From the NCBI GenBank assembly GCA_905250115.1, contig CAJNOI010000033.1:522206-586205 (forward strand): DNA of 64,000 bases, given 5' to 3'. Position 1 is the first letter of the stretch. Every line of letters starts with the position of its first letter. The position numbers and the translations under genes were made by a program. The stretch is from Adineta steineri. Taxonomy: Eukaryota; Rotifera; Eurotatoria; Adinetida; Adinetidae. Below, one piece after another: positions 26,774 through 38,612 of this stretch. The notes below the pieces were generated by a model. It saw only the letters and a program-made list of their open reading frames with translations, did not search any database and was not told the origin of the DNA.

Positions 26774-29700
26774 ATGAGCAAAGACAATCATCACGGTTAG
26801 ATTGGGCTGAATCATCATGTACAAGATGGTTACAAATACCACTATATTCATGGATAACACCTATTCTCTCCTTGAGTAATAAACGTACACTTGTGGAGAA
26901 TGATCTTGACGATCTTGCTATCAAAGATCAATGTTCAACTTTGTTGAACCGAATGAATCAGTATAATTCTCAATGGCCGGGTACATGGTACGTTTTGAAC
27001 CATACATTTGCTAAAGATTTTCTAATAAGTATATTACTTGTTTTTCCACTTATAATGGCTCATTTGGCACAGCCATTGCTTATTCGTCAAATTATTCTCG
27101 TTATTAAAGATCAATCAGGATTACCATGGTACGATGGTTATATATTTTGTATTGCTCTTTTCGCTTCCTGCATCGTACAAGCCATTGTTCCTCATCAAAT
27201 CTTCTTTCGAAATAGTCGTATAGGTATGCGAATTCGTAATAGCTTATCATCAGCCATCTATAAACATTTGTTGACAATCAATACCGCCGCCCTTCATAAG
27301 ACTACTGTTGCTCAGATGATCAATTTAGTTGCAAATGATGTCAGTAAATTCGAAGAATTTAGTGTATTCGTACATTCTCCATTACTAGCAATTGTAGAAG
27401 CTCTTGTGGGTTTTAGTCTCATTTGGTGGTATATCGGTTTACCGACATTATTCGGCTATGCAGTATTGATTTTATTGGTACCTATACAGTTCTTTTTCAG
27501 TCGACAATTCAGTCGATATCGAAACACTACAATGGCATGTACAGATAAGCGTGTGCAAGCGATCAATGAACTTGTTAACGGCTGCCAAATTATTAAAATG
27601 TATAATTGGGAAAAAGCTATGGAACAACGAGTACGTGAAACACGTCAACGTGAACTTTCGAATATTTATAAAGTGAGCTATTTAAGAGCTCTCAATATTG
27701 CTCTTGCTTTCTCTGCATTACCATTAATTTCTCTTGCTACATTCGGTGGTAGTTGGTTAATGGGTCGAACTTTCCAATCGGAAGATCTATTCACAACACT
27801 AGCTTTCTTCGTTATGGTTCGAGTTCCAGTAACAAATGGATTACCGTCTGCAATCGAAAAATTCAGTGAGGCTCGCGTTTCTGCAAGACGAATCGATCAG
27901 TTTATGCAACTCGATACGTTGTCCAATAAACGTGAAAAAATAGAAAACGAAAACGAAGATCATGTAATCCTAATGGAAGATGCATCTTTTTCTTGGAAAG
28001 ATACTCCTTCTTTGTTTTCTCTCAATCTCAAAATTAGAAACGGGAATTTAGTTGGAGTGAAAGGTTCAATTGGTGCTGGCAAATCAACTTTATTCGCTGC
28101 TATTCTAAATGAGATTAATCTTGTAAGTGGAAAACTACAACTGCATGCTAATTCAATTTCGTATGCTCCACAATCAGCGTGGATATTTGCTGACACTATT
28201 CGAGCTAATATTCTTCTTGGCAAAGCAATGAATGACGAACGTTACACGAATGTGATAAAAGCATGTTGTCTTGATGTCGATCTAGAAAATTTTGGTGAAG
28301 TCGGTGATTTATTGATAATTGGTGATAAAGGTGTCAATTTGAGTGGTGGACAAAGAGCTCGTATATCACTTGCTCGTGCTCTGTATACTGATGCTGACTT
28401 ATATTTACTCGATGATCCACTTGCTGCTGTGGATCCAAAGGTAGCAAAGAATATTTTTGATCAATGCATTGGTCCTCGAAGCCTCCTTCGTGGAAAAACT
28501 CGAATATTGGTCACACATCAAACACATTTTTTAGTTGAAACAGATCAAATATTTCTCATGACAAATGGTCATATTGAAGAATTACAGATGGAACAAATAC
28601 CTATAATGGAACTGTCGAATGATACATCAGAAACAGAATCATCTGCTAACAAGGAAACAGATTGGGTACCTGATGCTGCTGTAATTGATGTGAATTCAAT
28701 TGTTAAGAATGAGACATTAGTTGAAGGTGCTATTAAGTGTAGTGTTTGGCTAAAACTATTTACTGCACCACCTTTACGATGGTTCGGTTTGCTTTTAATG
28801 ATTATTTTTATGCTCATCAATGAAGCTTTATACGATTTTTCAAACATTTGGCTCGCTATATGGTCTGATCAAGATAAAAAAGGACAACAATCATCGTTTT
28901 ATGCTTATGTTTATCTTGGAGCTATAGGTTGTACATTGATCGTAGCAGTAATACGTGTTAGCTATGTCTACTATATTATGCTACGTAGTTCGACTCACTT
29001 TCACAATCGAATGCTCAAAGGTATCTTGTATACTTCATTACGTTTCTTTGAAAGTAATCCAAGTGGGCGAATCTTGAATCGAGCAAGCAAAGATCAACAA
29101 GTATTAGATCAAGCCTTACCTCTAGCTTTAATTGATACTATGCAATATCTACTGATGATTATTGGATCTATTACAATCATTGGAAAGACTAATCCATGGG
29201 TACTTTTAATTCTTATTCCTTTGGTTCCCTCTGTTTTGTGGCTTCGTCGATTTTACATGCGTTCAAGTCGTCAAATCAAACGATTGGAAAGTGTAACACG
29301 TAGTCCTATGTATACACTGTTCTCATCATCATTTGATGGACTCACTAGCATTCGTGCATTTAACGTTCAAGGTGATTTTTTAAATATGTTTATGGAAAGA
29401 ATTGATACTAATTCACGAGCTTACTTCATAGTTTTTACGTCGGCGCGTTGGTTTGGTTTACGACTCGATATTATGGTATCCTTTCTCACGTTGGTTACCG
29501 CTCTTCTTGCAGTATTTTTACGTCATCAAATCGACTCGGCGGCAGCAGCACTTAGTGTTACATATTGTATCAGTTTAACAGGTCTCTTTCAATGGGCTAT
29601 ACGACAATCAACTGAAGCTGAAAATCTAATGACCAGTGCAGAACGTATTCATGAATATGGTCAACTAGTACCAGAAAGTCAACAAAATAGCAATCAGAGC

Positions 29701-30508
29701 GATGTTGTCATTCAACCAGCAGATGATTGGCCTTCTCGTGGTACTATCGAATTTAAAGACTACACTTTTCGTTATCGCCCAGAACTTGATCCCGTACTCA
29801 GAAATCTTAATCTACGAATTGAATCAAAAGAAAAAATTGGCGTTATTGGTCGAACAGGTATGATTATTTCATTTTTGAGACTATTTCAAACGTTGTTATT
29901 TAACTGGTACATATAGATTTTTGGCTTTTTCTTTAGGTGCCGGGAAATCATCACTTCTTCAAGCTCTATTTCGACTTGTCGACCAATCAGCCATCAGTGG
30001 AACTCTACTCATTGATGACATCGACATTGGACGTCTTTCACTTCATCAACTTCGTTCTCATCTAAGTGTCATTCCTCAAGTACCTATACTCTTCTGTGGT
30101 ACACTCCGATATAATATTGATCCATTCGAACAATTCTCAGATGATGAATGTCTTACAGCACTAGAAGCTGTTCAACTCAAACAATTAGTGCGCAATCATC
30201 CCGATGGACTTCATTTGTTAGTAGCTGAATCGGGTACCAACCTGAGTGCTGGTGAACGTCAATTGATTTGTGTTGCTCGAGCCATTCTGAAGAAGAGTCA
30301 TATATTGCTGATTGATGAAGCTACAGCAAATGTTGATCATGTCACTGATAGAATGATTCAAGAGGTGATTGCTGATAAGTTTCGTGATCGCACCATACTA
30401 ACAATTGCTCATCGGTTGAATACAGTCGTCAATAGTAATCGTATTCTAATGTTACAACAAGGAGAGATTGTCTACTTTGATGTACCTAATAATATTCATC
30501 TAAATTAA
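26774..30508 (+). CDS. ABCC/MRP-type ABC transporter (MRP4-like full transporter), first exon not resolved
   Basis: Two exons (26774-29857 and 29937-30508) join in phase across an 79-bp intron placed inside the second P-loop (GRTG|AGKSS). The order is TMD1, NBD1, TMD2, NBD2. NBD1 has GSIGAGKST, signature LSGGQRARISLARAL and Walker B LYLLDDPLAAVD. NBD2 has GRTGAGKSS, signature LSAGERQLICVARAI and Walker B ILLIDEATANVD. The N-terminal WLQIPLYSWITPIL and the lack of an extra TMD0 match short MRPs such as ABCC4, which export organic anions, nucleotides and conjugates across the plasma membrane. The frame is closed by an acceptor TTCTAG just before 26774 with no in-frame Met, so the start lies in an upstream exon I could not identify. 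The C-terminus ends soon after EIVYFD and is slightly shorter than usual. Confidence 0.85.
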
Positions 30509-30678
30509 TACAATCGTGTATGATTTCATACTCGCTATATTGTCGTCTGTAGTTTTTAAATTTTAGGACTATCTCAGTATCAAGGAAATAATACATAACT
30601 ATACTACGTAAGCTATCTTTATTGAACTTAAAAGATTTTTTATTAAAAGAACAAATTCATAAAGTAAATACTTCATAT

Positions 30679-31059
30679 TTATTCTTTTCCTCCATCAACA
30701 AAAAGTTTGATACGTGTAATATAACTGCTATCGTCCGAAGTACGAAAGACTGCAGTTTTGACCGTTTTATCGGGCATGCCAGTCCAAGCCAATGGTACGA
30801 TAGCTATTAAATCGGTGATGAAAGTTGATTCTGTCACTTCACTATTAGCTACATCTCTAAACATTACTGTTACGATATCCAGGCGACCTTTTTCTTTCTT
30901 AATGACGTTGCATAGATTGTCGAGATCGGCCATAATTGTACTGCTGATCTTGTTTACAGCTTCATCAAGCATTTCTTGTCGACGTCCAGTGATGAAAGCA
31001 TGTTCTGCACGTTCAGAAGCACCTGCAATAAGTACAACTTTTCTATTAAGTTTGCTCAT
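30679..31059 (-). pseudogene. Shrunken short-chain dehydrogenase (SDR) relic
   Basis: An intact 126-residue ORF begins MSKLNRKVVLIAGAS and ends DDSSYITRIKLFVDGGKE, both highly typical of bacterial or fungal SDR oxidoreductases of ~245 residues. The middle is missing. The Gly-rich loop is cut from GAS straight to FITGRRQEMLDEA, NAG is absent after GRLDIV, and the whole catalytic Ser-Tyr-Lys segment is gone before VPLAWTGMPDKT. Internal deletions kept the frame open, which is unusual. It cannot be an active SDR. It may be a decaying horizontally acquired gene or, less likely, a repurposed small protein. It lies tail-to-tail with the ABC transporter, whose stop is 170 bp away. Confidence 0.7.
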
Positions 31060-32075
31060 ATTTCATCCTGTCTTAGAAATGCCTGTTTTCTTCAAAGTGT
31101 GGACTGTTTTTCGATTTTTTATTTTGAATGAGACGTATTGCGTCCAAACCCAAGTCATACTCATATCTACTTATGAAAACATCAAGAAGATACTCATTGA
31201 TATAGACAGAAATGAAGTGAACGACTAGTGCAGTCATCAGCTATGTTTAAAGTAACAATGACGCTACTTTTTCAATGTCTTATTAAATAATAAAATAGAT
31301 ATAAATACGATAACGAAATGACGAATTCTTTATTTTTTTTCACTATAAAGTCCTTATCACATTATTATTTGCGTCGAGTAATGTCTTCGTAATGTTGACG
31401 CTTGTTTTTGTTTTTCTAGACTTTATCTTACATCATGCTGATACTTTTTTTTTCTTGTGTTGTTCTTGTATATATGTTCCTGAGTTATTTTTAAAATAGC
31501 AACGTCATTCAACTTATTAAATATAATGAGTAGTCGCGAAGAGAAATAATGTCACATGAGTGCTATTCTTGTCTAATGCGTAATTAGGTAGAATGGTAGG
31601 TCGTTGTTTCATTAATGAATGATCATTATCCCTATTTTATTTTTTTAGTTATTGAAATAAGAAAATAACATATCCAAAAAAGTGTATTAGTAATGTGAGT
31701 TATCCTGTTTTAATGTCTTTTTTTAAGTTGATACCTAAGATTTTATCTTCAACCGATCATTTTCAAAAGCATCCAATATCTTGAATGATACAAATAAAAA
31801 CATGAAGATATCGATTTCTCAAACTAGTATAGCTTTTTCTGTAAAGAAAATCTAACTACAGGGTCGGCCATAAGTCCTCCAAAATACTCTTTTATTGCAA
31901 ATAATTTTTGATCAAAACAAGTTCGAGAGCTGCGGATTTTCACCGTTCGAAAGAGCTTTGAGAATTCTGCATTTCTGCACCAAACGATTGTAGGAGCAGT
32001 GGAATATAATTCGTCTTGTAAATAGTATCAAAATCTACTGTGTTCAATTATAGATTCATTAGTAACCTGTCGATA
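31060..32075. other. Spacer upstream of the sirtuin, with a transposon-end-like sequence
   Basis: About 1 kb of AT-rich sequence without a supported gene. It contains the mariner-like terminus described separately near 31857. T-rich tracts occur at 31327-31340 and 31446-31454. Confidence 0.4.
31857..31885. repeat. Possible Tc1/mariner-type terminal inverted repeat end
   Basis: TACAGGGTCGGCCATAAGTC resembles the outer end of Tc1/mariner elements (TA target followed by CAGGGTG...AAGTC). No matching inverted end and no transposase were found nearby, so at best it is a solo remnant. A similar GGGCCGGCTATTAGAC string occurs near 34263. Confidence 0.25.
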
Positions 32076-32957
32076 ATGGTGATCACTGTGGATCAACAAC
32101 AAGCTATTGAAAAGGCTATATCATGTGCAGCTCAATATGTGCGCAATGCCGACGTACTACTGATAGCAGCGGGTGCTGGGATGGGTGTTGATGCTGGCAT
32201 TCCAGATTACTACGGTGGCATTCATATTGCACATCCACGTCTAGCAGAAATCGGACTAAGTCTATATGACTTATCCAACCATGCATTGTTCGAGCGCAAT
32301 CCCGCATTAGCTTGGGGACACTGGACTACGAGACAGCGTGAATACATAAATACAATGCCACATGTTGGGTATCATATGCTACATACTTGGAATAAATGTA
32401 ATAAACGCAATGTACGTGTTATAACAACAAATTTGGATCACCATTTTGTACGTACAGGTTTTTCACTCGACAGTATATTTGAGATGCATGGATCAATGTA
32501 TGATGCACAGTGTATGCATGGCTGTGGTGTAAATCCATGGCCACTTGACATTGAAAATATGCCATCAGTTGACTTGAACACAATGCTCCTACTTGAACCA
32601 CCGCCACGATGTATACAATGTGGTGGTCTAGCACGTGTGTGTACCCAATTGGCGGTTGACGATCATTGGAATGCACCACATGTTGAGATTGCACGTATGC
32701 GTCACGAGACATTCTTTTGTGAATTGTCAGCTGAACAAGCACTGACAGTTCTAGAAATTGGATGTGGTACTGTGATGAACAAAGTACGAACAGAAGCAGC
32801 ACGTATTGTAGCAGAACATCGAATACGTGGAGGTCGTGCAACACATATTCGAATTAATTCATATCAAGCAAATATTGATCAGCATGAAGATAATATTTCG
32901 TTGCCTCTTGGTGCATTAGAAGCATTGCGCAAAATCAATCAGTTGGTAACCAATTGA
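32076..32957 (+). CDS. Bacterial-type SIR2 family protein (sirtuin), intronless
   Basis: This is a 293-residue intronless ORF. The ATG at 32076 (MVITVDQQQ) is the first Met; upstream only GTG is in frame. Sirtuins use NAD+ to remove acyl groups from lysines, or in some cases ADP-ribosylate or hydrolyse NAD+. Visible motifs are AAGAGMGVDAGIPDYYG (Rossmann NAD loop; the canonical GAGxSxxxGIPDFR is altered with Ser to Gly), ALAWGHWTTRQREY, TTNLDHHFVRTGF (TxNxD motif), IFEMHGS with the catalytic His, and a zinc knuckle built from CMHGC and CIQC. The GAGMGVD and ALAWG forms match a bacterial SIR2 subfamily rather than SIRT1-7. With no introns among intron-rich neighbours, horizontal acquisition is likely. 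Substrate and compartment are unknown; no targeting signal is seen. Confidence 0.82.
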   Translation: MVITVDQQQAIEKAISCAAQYVRNADVLLIAAGAGMGVDAGIPDYYGGIHIAHPRLAEIGLSLYDLSNHALFERNPALAWGHWTTRQREYINTMPHVGYHMLHTWNKCNKRNVRVITTNLDHHFVRTGFSLDSIFEMHGSMYDAQCMHGCGVNPWPLDIENMPSVDLNTMLLLEPPPRCIQCGGLARVCTQLAVDDHWNAPHVEIARMRHETFFCELSAEQALTVLEIGCGTVMNKVRTEAARIVAEHRIRGGRATHIRINSYQANIDQHEDNISLPLGALEALRKINQLVTN

Positions 32958-33195
32958 TGGTGTGTGTATGAGAGAGTGAAGACAGTTATATGCAAATAGT
33001 CTACCATCGAGCGATAGGGAATATACTTAATCACATATTCCTGAAGACTCATTTTGTACTAGTGTTTTTTTTTATTAAATAATAAACATATGGAATAAAA
33101 CACAGAAAATATACGGAAATTTTGAAATATATTCTACTATTGCAAATTTCCGAAGATGTGTGCGATGGTCAGTCCAAGACGCAGAAGCACTGTGT

Positions 33196-35421
33196 TTAGT
33201 CAGTAACTAGTACTTCCGCTTTCGTTCTTAATTCTGGTTGTTGAACAAACATATGTTCAATCAGTGTAACATATTCATTTTTAACTTGCGTCAATATTTC
33301 CAAATTACATCCCGATTCTCTCATTAGATACTGCTTCAATCTCGGATCATATTCCGCTACTTGTATTTTTGTGTACAATTCTCTGTTTTCTTTTACCAAA
33401 GCCATTGTCTGACCAAGCTGAAACGCAATCAATTTTACTATTTCAGTCAAATCTTTTTCGGATTGTTTAAAATTGAGTTCTTGAAAACAAATTGGCTTAA
33501 GTGCATCGAGACGAATATAAAGTTGATTTGCTTTCAATGCGTTTTTAATATTATGTCGTCGTTCAGATTTTGTTAGCTGAGACAGAATAGAACGTGTTGC
33601 ACGAATAATTTTCTTTTCAATATCACGAGGAACGAGTCGCTGAATTTCGAGTGAATGGTATTGTTTATGTAAATGATATGTACGAAGGATACCGTTATTG
33701 GTTTCATCAGGATTGCCTTTTAACACCCATGTAATTATACCATCTGTTAGAACTGCAAGATTTATATTGATAGGTTTGTCGCTTTCGAAACAATGTAAAT
33801 CTTGAAATTCGTAAGTAAACTTGTTCATCAGTTTTTGGCATTCAACATATGTAGCCGGTTTTTGATAATCCTTCAGAAGGACTAGAATATCATTATCGAG
33901 GCTGTTTTCGGAACCAAAAATATAATATGGAAGGCCGCAGCGAATCGATACGGGTTTAAAATGATCAATGTTACCTAAAAAAAAAATCATTTTTTTAAGT
34001 TAAAGTATTTTGATAAATTCATTTTGCTGATACAAAACAGATAAATAATTATAGTTTCAATTAGTAAGAGACGAAGTCAAAATTTCTATCGATTTGCATT
34101 AGTCTCACTGCCAGCAACACGAATATGAAGTGCTCTTCCAAATATTTTACTTCCTTTCAGAGAAAATTAATTTTTAAAATGGCAAAATTGTTCTCCTCTA
34201 AAACTTTCAATTTCTACTCAACTACACTAAAGAATCATCAGTATAGGTAAAAGTTATCGGAGGGCCGGCTATTAGACTATTGAAGTATGGAAAAAATTTC
34301 TATAGGAAAAGCTCATTGAAACGTTTGCCTTTTTTGTGGACTTCACCGATTTAAAATTTTTCTCAAATGTTTTCTCCAAAAAGTTTTAACTGACCTGATA
34401 TAGTTAATTGTTGAATAATTTCTTCTCTAAATTTTTCATTTTGTTCTAATAATGATGCAATTTTGTCTTTATATTCTTCTGTATTTTCAATCACTTGTTG
34501 CTTTCTCTCGTTTAATGTTTCAATCAGTTCCATGTCATTAATCGGTGCTTTGTCTATTTGGTTCGTAAACGTATTTAATTTTTGACTATACTTTTCTAAT
34601 TTTGAATAATGCTCATAAACAACACGATCACATCGATCGAGATGTTTATTCAGATTATAAATTCGATGGCGTTTTAGAATTTCTGGAATGTGGGCTTCTA
34701 TACATGAACTTGTACATATAGGATCAGTCAGTGTGTTTTGTGCAAGAACATTGTCTATTACATAGTTTAAAACATCAGGACCTGCTTGAGTGAGATTAAA
34801 CGGATTGGTGAATGTTAGCGAGATTTCATAATCAGAAATTTTGGTTTCAGTTATATGAAGACTGGCATTTGGAATGAATTCATGTTCTTCACCAATTTTC
34901 GGTTTGAATGTGTCATTTGAGAGTACTATGGCTCGATGATACATCCCAATGTGTAAAACAACCGCATCTTCACAACCACCTGTATGATCATAATACATTG
35001 AATTAGCTGCCGAAATAACTAGTACATGTCCATCTTCGACAAGACGAATAAACTCCGATTTGACCTGATCACCATAACTTCCACTAATAATTCCAATATA
35101 TTTCGATGGTGAAATAACCATCGCAACTGTTTTACATCCTTGCTTTATGAAATAATCAATTAATACAACTATAATTCGTTGTGAAAAATTATCACCATCG
35201 ATAATTATGTTAACTTCAGAAAGTCGAGGATTTGAAGGAAGATCAATATGGATTACGATATCTGCCCAACATTGTTCTCGACTTATATCACAATCTCGTT
35301 TACCGTATGGGCTACAACGACAAAATCCATTTGACTGGTAATGATCACAATTCCATTTACATTTTGGACAAATTTCGCTTAATTCAAGGCATTGACGTGT
35401 AAGGATTGAAAAAGTAGACAT
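33196..35421 (-). CDS. Regnase-like NYN ribonuclease domain joined to a nucleotidyltransferase-like domain (601 residues if spliced)
   Basis: Exon 1 (34395-35421) starts MSTFSILTRQ and encodes a Cys-rich N-terminus (CPKCKWNCDH, then CRCSPYGKRDC; possible zinc binding). A NYN/PIN ribonuclease domain like Zc3h12a/Regnase follows: VNIIIDGDN, FIRLVEDGHVLVISA, CEDAVVLHIGMYHRAIVLSND carrying the expected acidic residues. A coiled coil follows. Exon 2 (33196-33974) has GLPYYIFGSENSLDNDILV, the GS...DxD pattern of the nucleotidyltransferase fold, then INLAVLTDG and a helical C-terminus. A GTCAGT donor after ...TISG and a T10-AG acceptor give matching phase (G|GT), with a 420-bp intron. Without splicing, the NYN protein would end at 34363 after 352 residues, and the second ORF would need a start inside the T-tract. 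I favour one gene, but this needs RNA evidence. Confidence 0.6.
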
Positions 35422-35864
35422 TCTTAAGGATTATCTGTTTAAAAAAAACCCGTAATATATAAGTAATTGCTGAGGCTGATGCAATATAATATTTCATGTG
35501 TTTCTGTAATTGCATAACGGTGAAACATATTTAAGTTTACCTTTTTACTTTTATTTTTCTGTCTATCAGTTTATCTCAAATATTTTTTCTTTCTTTCTGT
35601 TTGAATAATAACATATTCGATATTGTGCAATTACAGTGACACATGAAATATTATATTACATCAGCTTCGACAACTACTGATACATAATGATTCATTTAAT
35701 ATATATAAATACGAACGGTTAACATTTTGTATAGAAGACCGTCCCACACCTTCAGAGTCTACAAGGTAATCCATTCAAATAAAGCATTTCATATATATAT
35801 TTATAAAAGTTTATTACTGATAAAATATTTTTATCTAGATTAATTTAAAAAAAAGTTAATCAGT
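35422..35864. other. Spacer between NYN gene start and LTA4H-like 3' end
   Basis: AT-rich sequence with short TA repeats near 35700 and 35795. The string ACACATGAAATATTATATTACATCAGC (35640-35665) is partly an inverted copy of 35475-35500, forming a loose stem over ~190 bp. No gene is seen. Confidence 0.35.
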
Positions 35865-38100
35865 TTATTTTCCGATGCGTTGTTCGATTTGTTGTACTAG
35901 AAGTGGATGAATATATTTTTTGTGTTCTTCAAAGAATTCATGCACTTTTGGCATCATTTCCGGCCATGATAATTTAAATTCCGTATACAATGGTTTCAAA
36001 AATTTCATTTCACCATTTTCTCCAAGAAATTTGAAAATATCTTCTAATACTTCTATATATTTCATTCGAATACATAATTGATACCATTGATAACATATAT
36101 CACCATTAGAATATTGATTCATTTGACAATTTTTATCAATTTGTTTAATTATATCATACGTGATTGTTGATGGTTTTTGATTGAGAAGAAGATTAAACAG
36201 ATAAACAATTTGATTAGCATTGAGTAATTTCATTTGAGCATCAGAAATTAATGAAGGTTGATTAGCTAATTGACGGCATTGTCGTTCAAGTTCAGTTGAA
36301 AAATCAATAGTAATTGGAGGCATTCCAGGTGTGTTTAACCATAAATTCCAGTCGACTTTTTTTGCCTGTGGAAAATAAGATTCAAAATATTGAATAAAAT
36401 CATCTGTATTGAGAACTCGATGACTAAATTTTTGAACATATGAACGAAGAAATTGATCAAATTCAACTTCTGAACAAACAATATCATGTTCTAGAAACCA
36501 GAGAAGTGCCGCACCCTTATGATATTGTGCTAAAAAGTTTTAGGTAGAAAAAATATTAAAGAAGGCTATAGGTTAAATTTACTCGAATTATAAGCATCAT
36601 CAGGATCAACATTTTTCAGACGATAAACTAGACATGTATATGGATTAGTTGAGCCAAATTCGATAATAGTTGATTCTAATTCTTCCCATCCTTGAGCAGA
36701 ATGAAAACGTCGAGCTTCACCATTATCTTTAGCTAAAATTTCGAGTAATTTTGCTTCAATAAATGTTGTAAAACCTTCATTTAACCAAAAATGTTCCCAA
36801 TTTTCATTTGTCACCAGATTACCTACAAAAAACAATGAAAGATATATAATTCAAATGTTTGTATCATACCGGTCCATGAATGAGTTAATTCATGTACAAT
36901 CACCCATGTCAATGATCGATCACCGACTAATGTTGCTGGTGAAATAAAATTCATGCATGGATTCTCCATACCAGTATCTATAAATAAAGCGAGAATTTTG
37001 TTTGTAAAAAACTACTTAACTCAACTTACAAGGAAATGATGGCGGCAGAACAAGAATATCGTATCGTTTCCATTGATATTTACCAAGAAGTTGTTCAGCA
37101 GCCGATAAAGCACGTTCAGTTTCTTCAAATTCATATTTACATCGTTCACGACGACTTGGTTCACTCCATACTCGTACACGATCACTTATATCATACGAAA
37201 CCAAATGACCAACAGCAACTGCCATCAAATAAGATGGAACAGCCACTGTTTGTTCAAAATAAAATGTATTTGTATCTACATCATGTTTGGTTTGAATTGC
37301 ACTCATTAACTAAATTTATCATTATTAGTAAAAAGAATGGTATAATGCATAGATATTACCGGTATTAATGGTTTAGGACATATAATTTTAGCTGTATATG
37401 TACTTTTCACACCAGGTGTATCTTGACAAGGATACATTGATCGTGCATGAATTGCTTGACATTGACTATACATGAATGGGTACTGTCGATCAGCAGTTTG
37501 TTCTTTGGTCATCCATTGTAACGCTTTTGATTGATCAGGCGATGTTGAATAATAAATAAGAATTGAAATAGAAATAGCTTCTTTTGGAATTTGTTCTATA
37601 TCAATAGTTAATGAATTATGTTCAGGATTGATTTCAAATGGAAGTAATGTTGTTTCATACATGACTTTTTCTACATTTAATTGATGAGCATCAAAAACAA
37701 GTTTTCCATCAAGATTATGAGGTATTTCATTGTTTTCAGAATTTTTTATCGTTGATGAATACTCACATTGTTTTTGATCCAGACGGACAATATCGAATTG
37801 AACATGACCATGAAGTAGATGACGATCAAAATCGACATTCAAGTCAAAATGTGTATGATTCACACGAAATCGATTAAAATTCGAAATTGAATTCGGATCA
37901 TAGTAGAGATAAGAATGATCAGACTATAATACATTATTTTATAAATTATACTCTTTATACACAACCAATTAATAAGTATACTCACATTTATCACTGTCGT
38001 TTCATCTTTTGTTATTTCCATTTGTATCTCGTAATTATTCAATCCCTTTTGTAAAATGAATGCTACTTGACTCTCTGATGACACGTGCAAATCACGATTA
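35865..38100 (-). CDS. LTA4H: LTA4H/aminopeptidase B-like M1 zinc metallopeptidase
   Basis: M1 peptidases of this branch remove N-terminal residues, and vertebrate LTA4H also hydrolyses leukotriene A4. At least six exons join in phase. The N-terminal beta domain carries ALQWMTKEQTADRQYPFMYS and SQCQAIHARSMYPCQDTPGVK. Then come PPSFPYTGMENPCMNF, the zinc motif HELTHSWTG, the third ligand in HFWLNEGFTTF, the transition-state Tyr region AQYHKGAALLWFLE and the helical C-terminal domain, with stop at 35865. The usual GGMENP reads TGMENP at the exon junction near 36976. The DPNS...FRVNHTHFD start is family-like, but in the upstream exon (37987-38100) the frame continues as HVSSESQVAFILQ with no in-frame ATG, so the true start is unresolved. 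Confidence 0.86.
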
Positions 38101-38612
38101 AAATTATAAAATATATTCTTGTTAAAATGCGATGTATATATACAAAGGATATCGTACGATATTTGCTGAGAAAAACCCAGCGGATAATAGAGGTAACAGT
38201 ATGTTGGAAGTACGAAAGTATGAATAATTAGTCATAAGAAAGATAAGAAAGGAATGGAGAATGTTCTGGAAAGAGAAAGAGATTAAAAAAGCACTATGAT
38301 GTAACGAGAACGATATCATGTCAACAGTCTCCGTCACTCTTCAAATTCAATACTACTACTTTTCGCCGAAAAGCATTTTGTCGACGGGAGATAATTAGTT
38401 TGTTCTTTCTTCTCCATTGCTATTATGAGGTGATTAGGCAGTCCTTGAGGGTGTTAGTGTGGGTCTGGGCCTGGATATAAGATAATAATAACACCCACAC
38501 CCACCCCTTTTTTGACAAATGCCCATGTCTTCCATGGTAAGGTCAGAATTCGATTCACTTTTACCTCACATTTTATTCATAAAATATCAGTGAAACTGTC
38601 TGATTCCACTGT
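38101..38612. other. Spacer upstream of the LTA4H-like gene
   Basis: This region probably holds the first exon and promoter of the LTA4H-like gene. A possible splice acceptor TTTTTCTCAG (minus strand) lies near 38165. It also contains a G/C-rich hairpin element at 38442-38507. Confidence 0.35.
38442..38507. repeat. G-rich imperfect hairpin element
   Basis: The left arm CTTGAGGGTGTTAGTGTGGG and right arm AACACCCACACCCACCCC are imperfect inverted repeats around an AT loop. It is the same motif family as 41912-41986 and 51730-51773. Confidence 0.5.

Noticed and set aside
32116..32844. Minus-strand ORFs antisense to the sirtuin
   Set aside because: Mirror frames of a well-supported sirtuin, His/Val/Cys-rich with no motif.
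34255..34290. GGGCCGGCTATTAGAC as a second mariner terminus matching 31857
   Set aside because: Similarity is limited to about a dozen bases, orientation does not make an inverted pair and no element body is recognisable between them.
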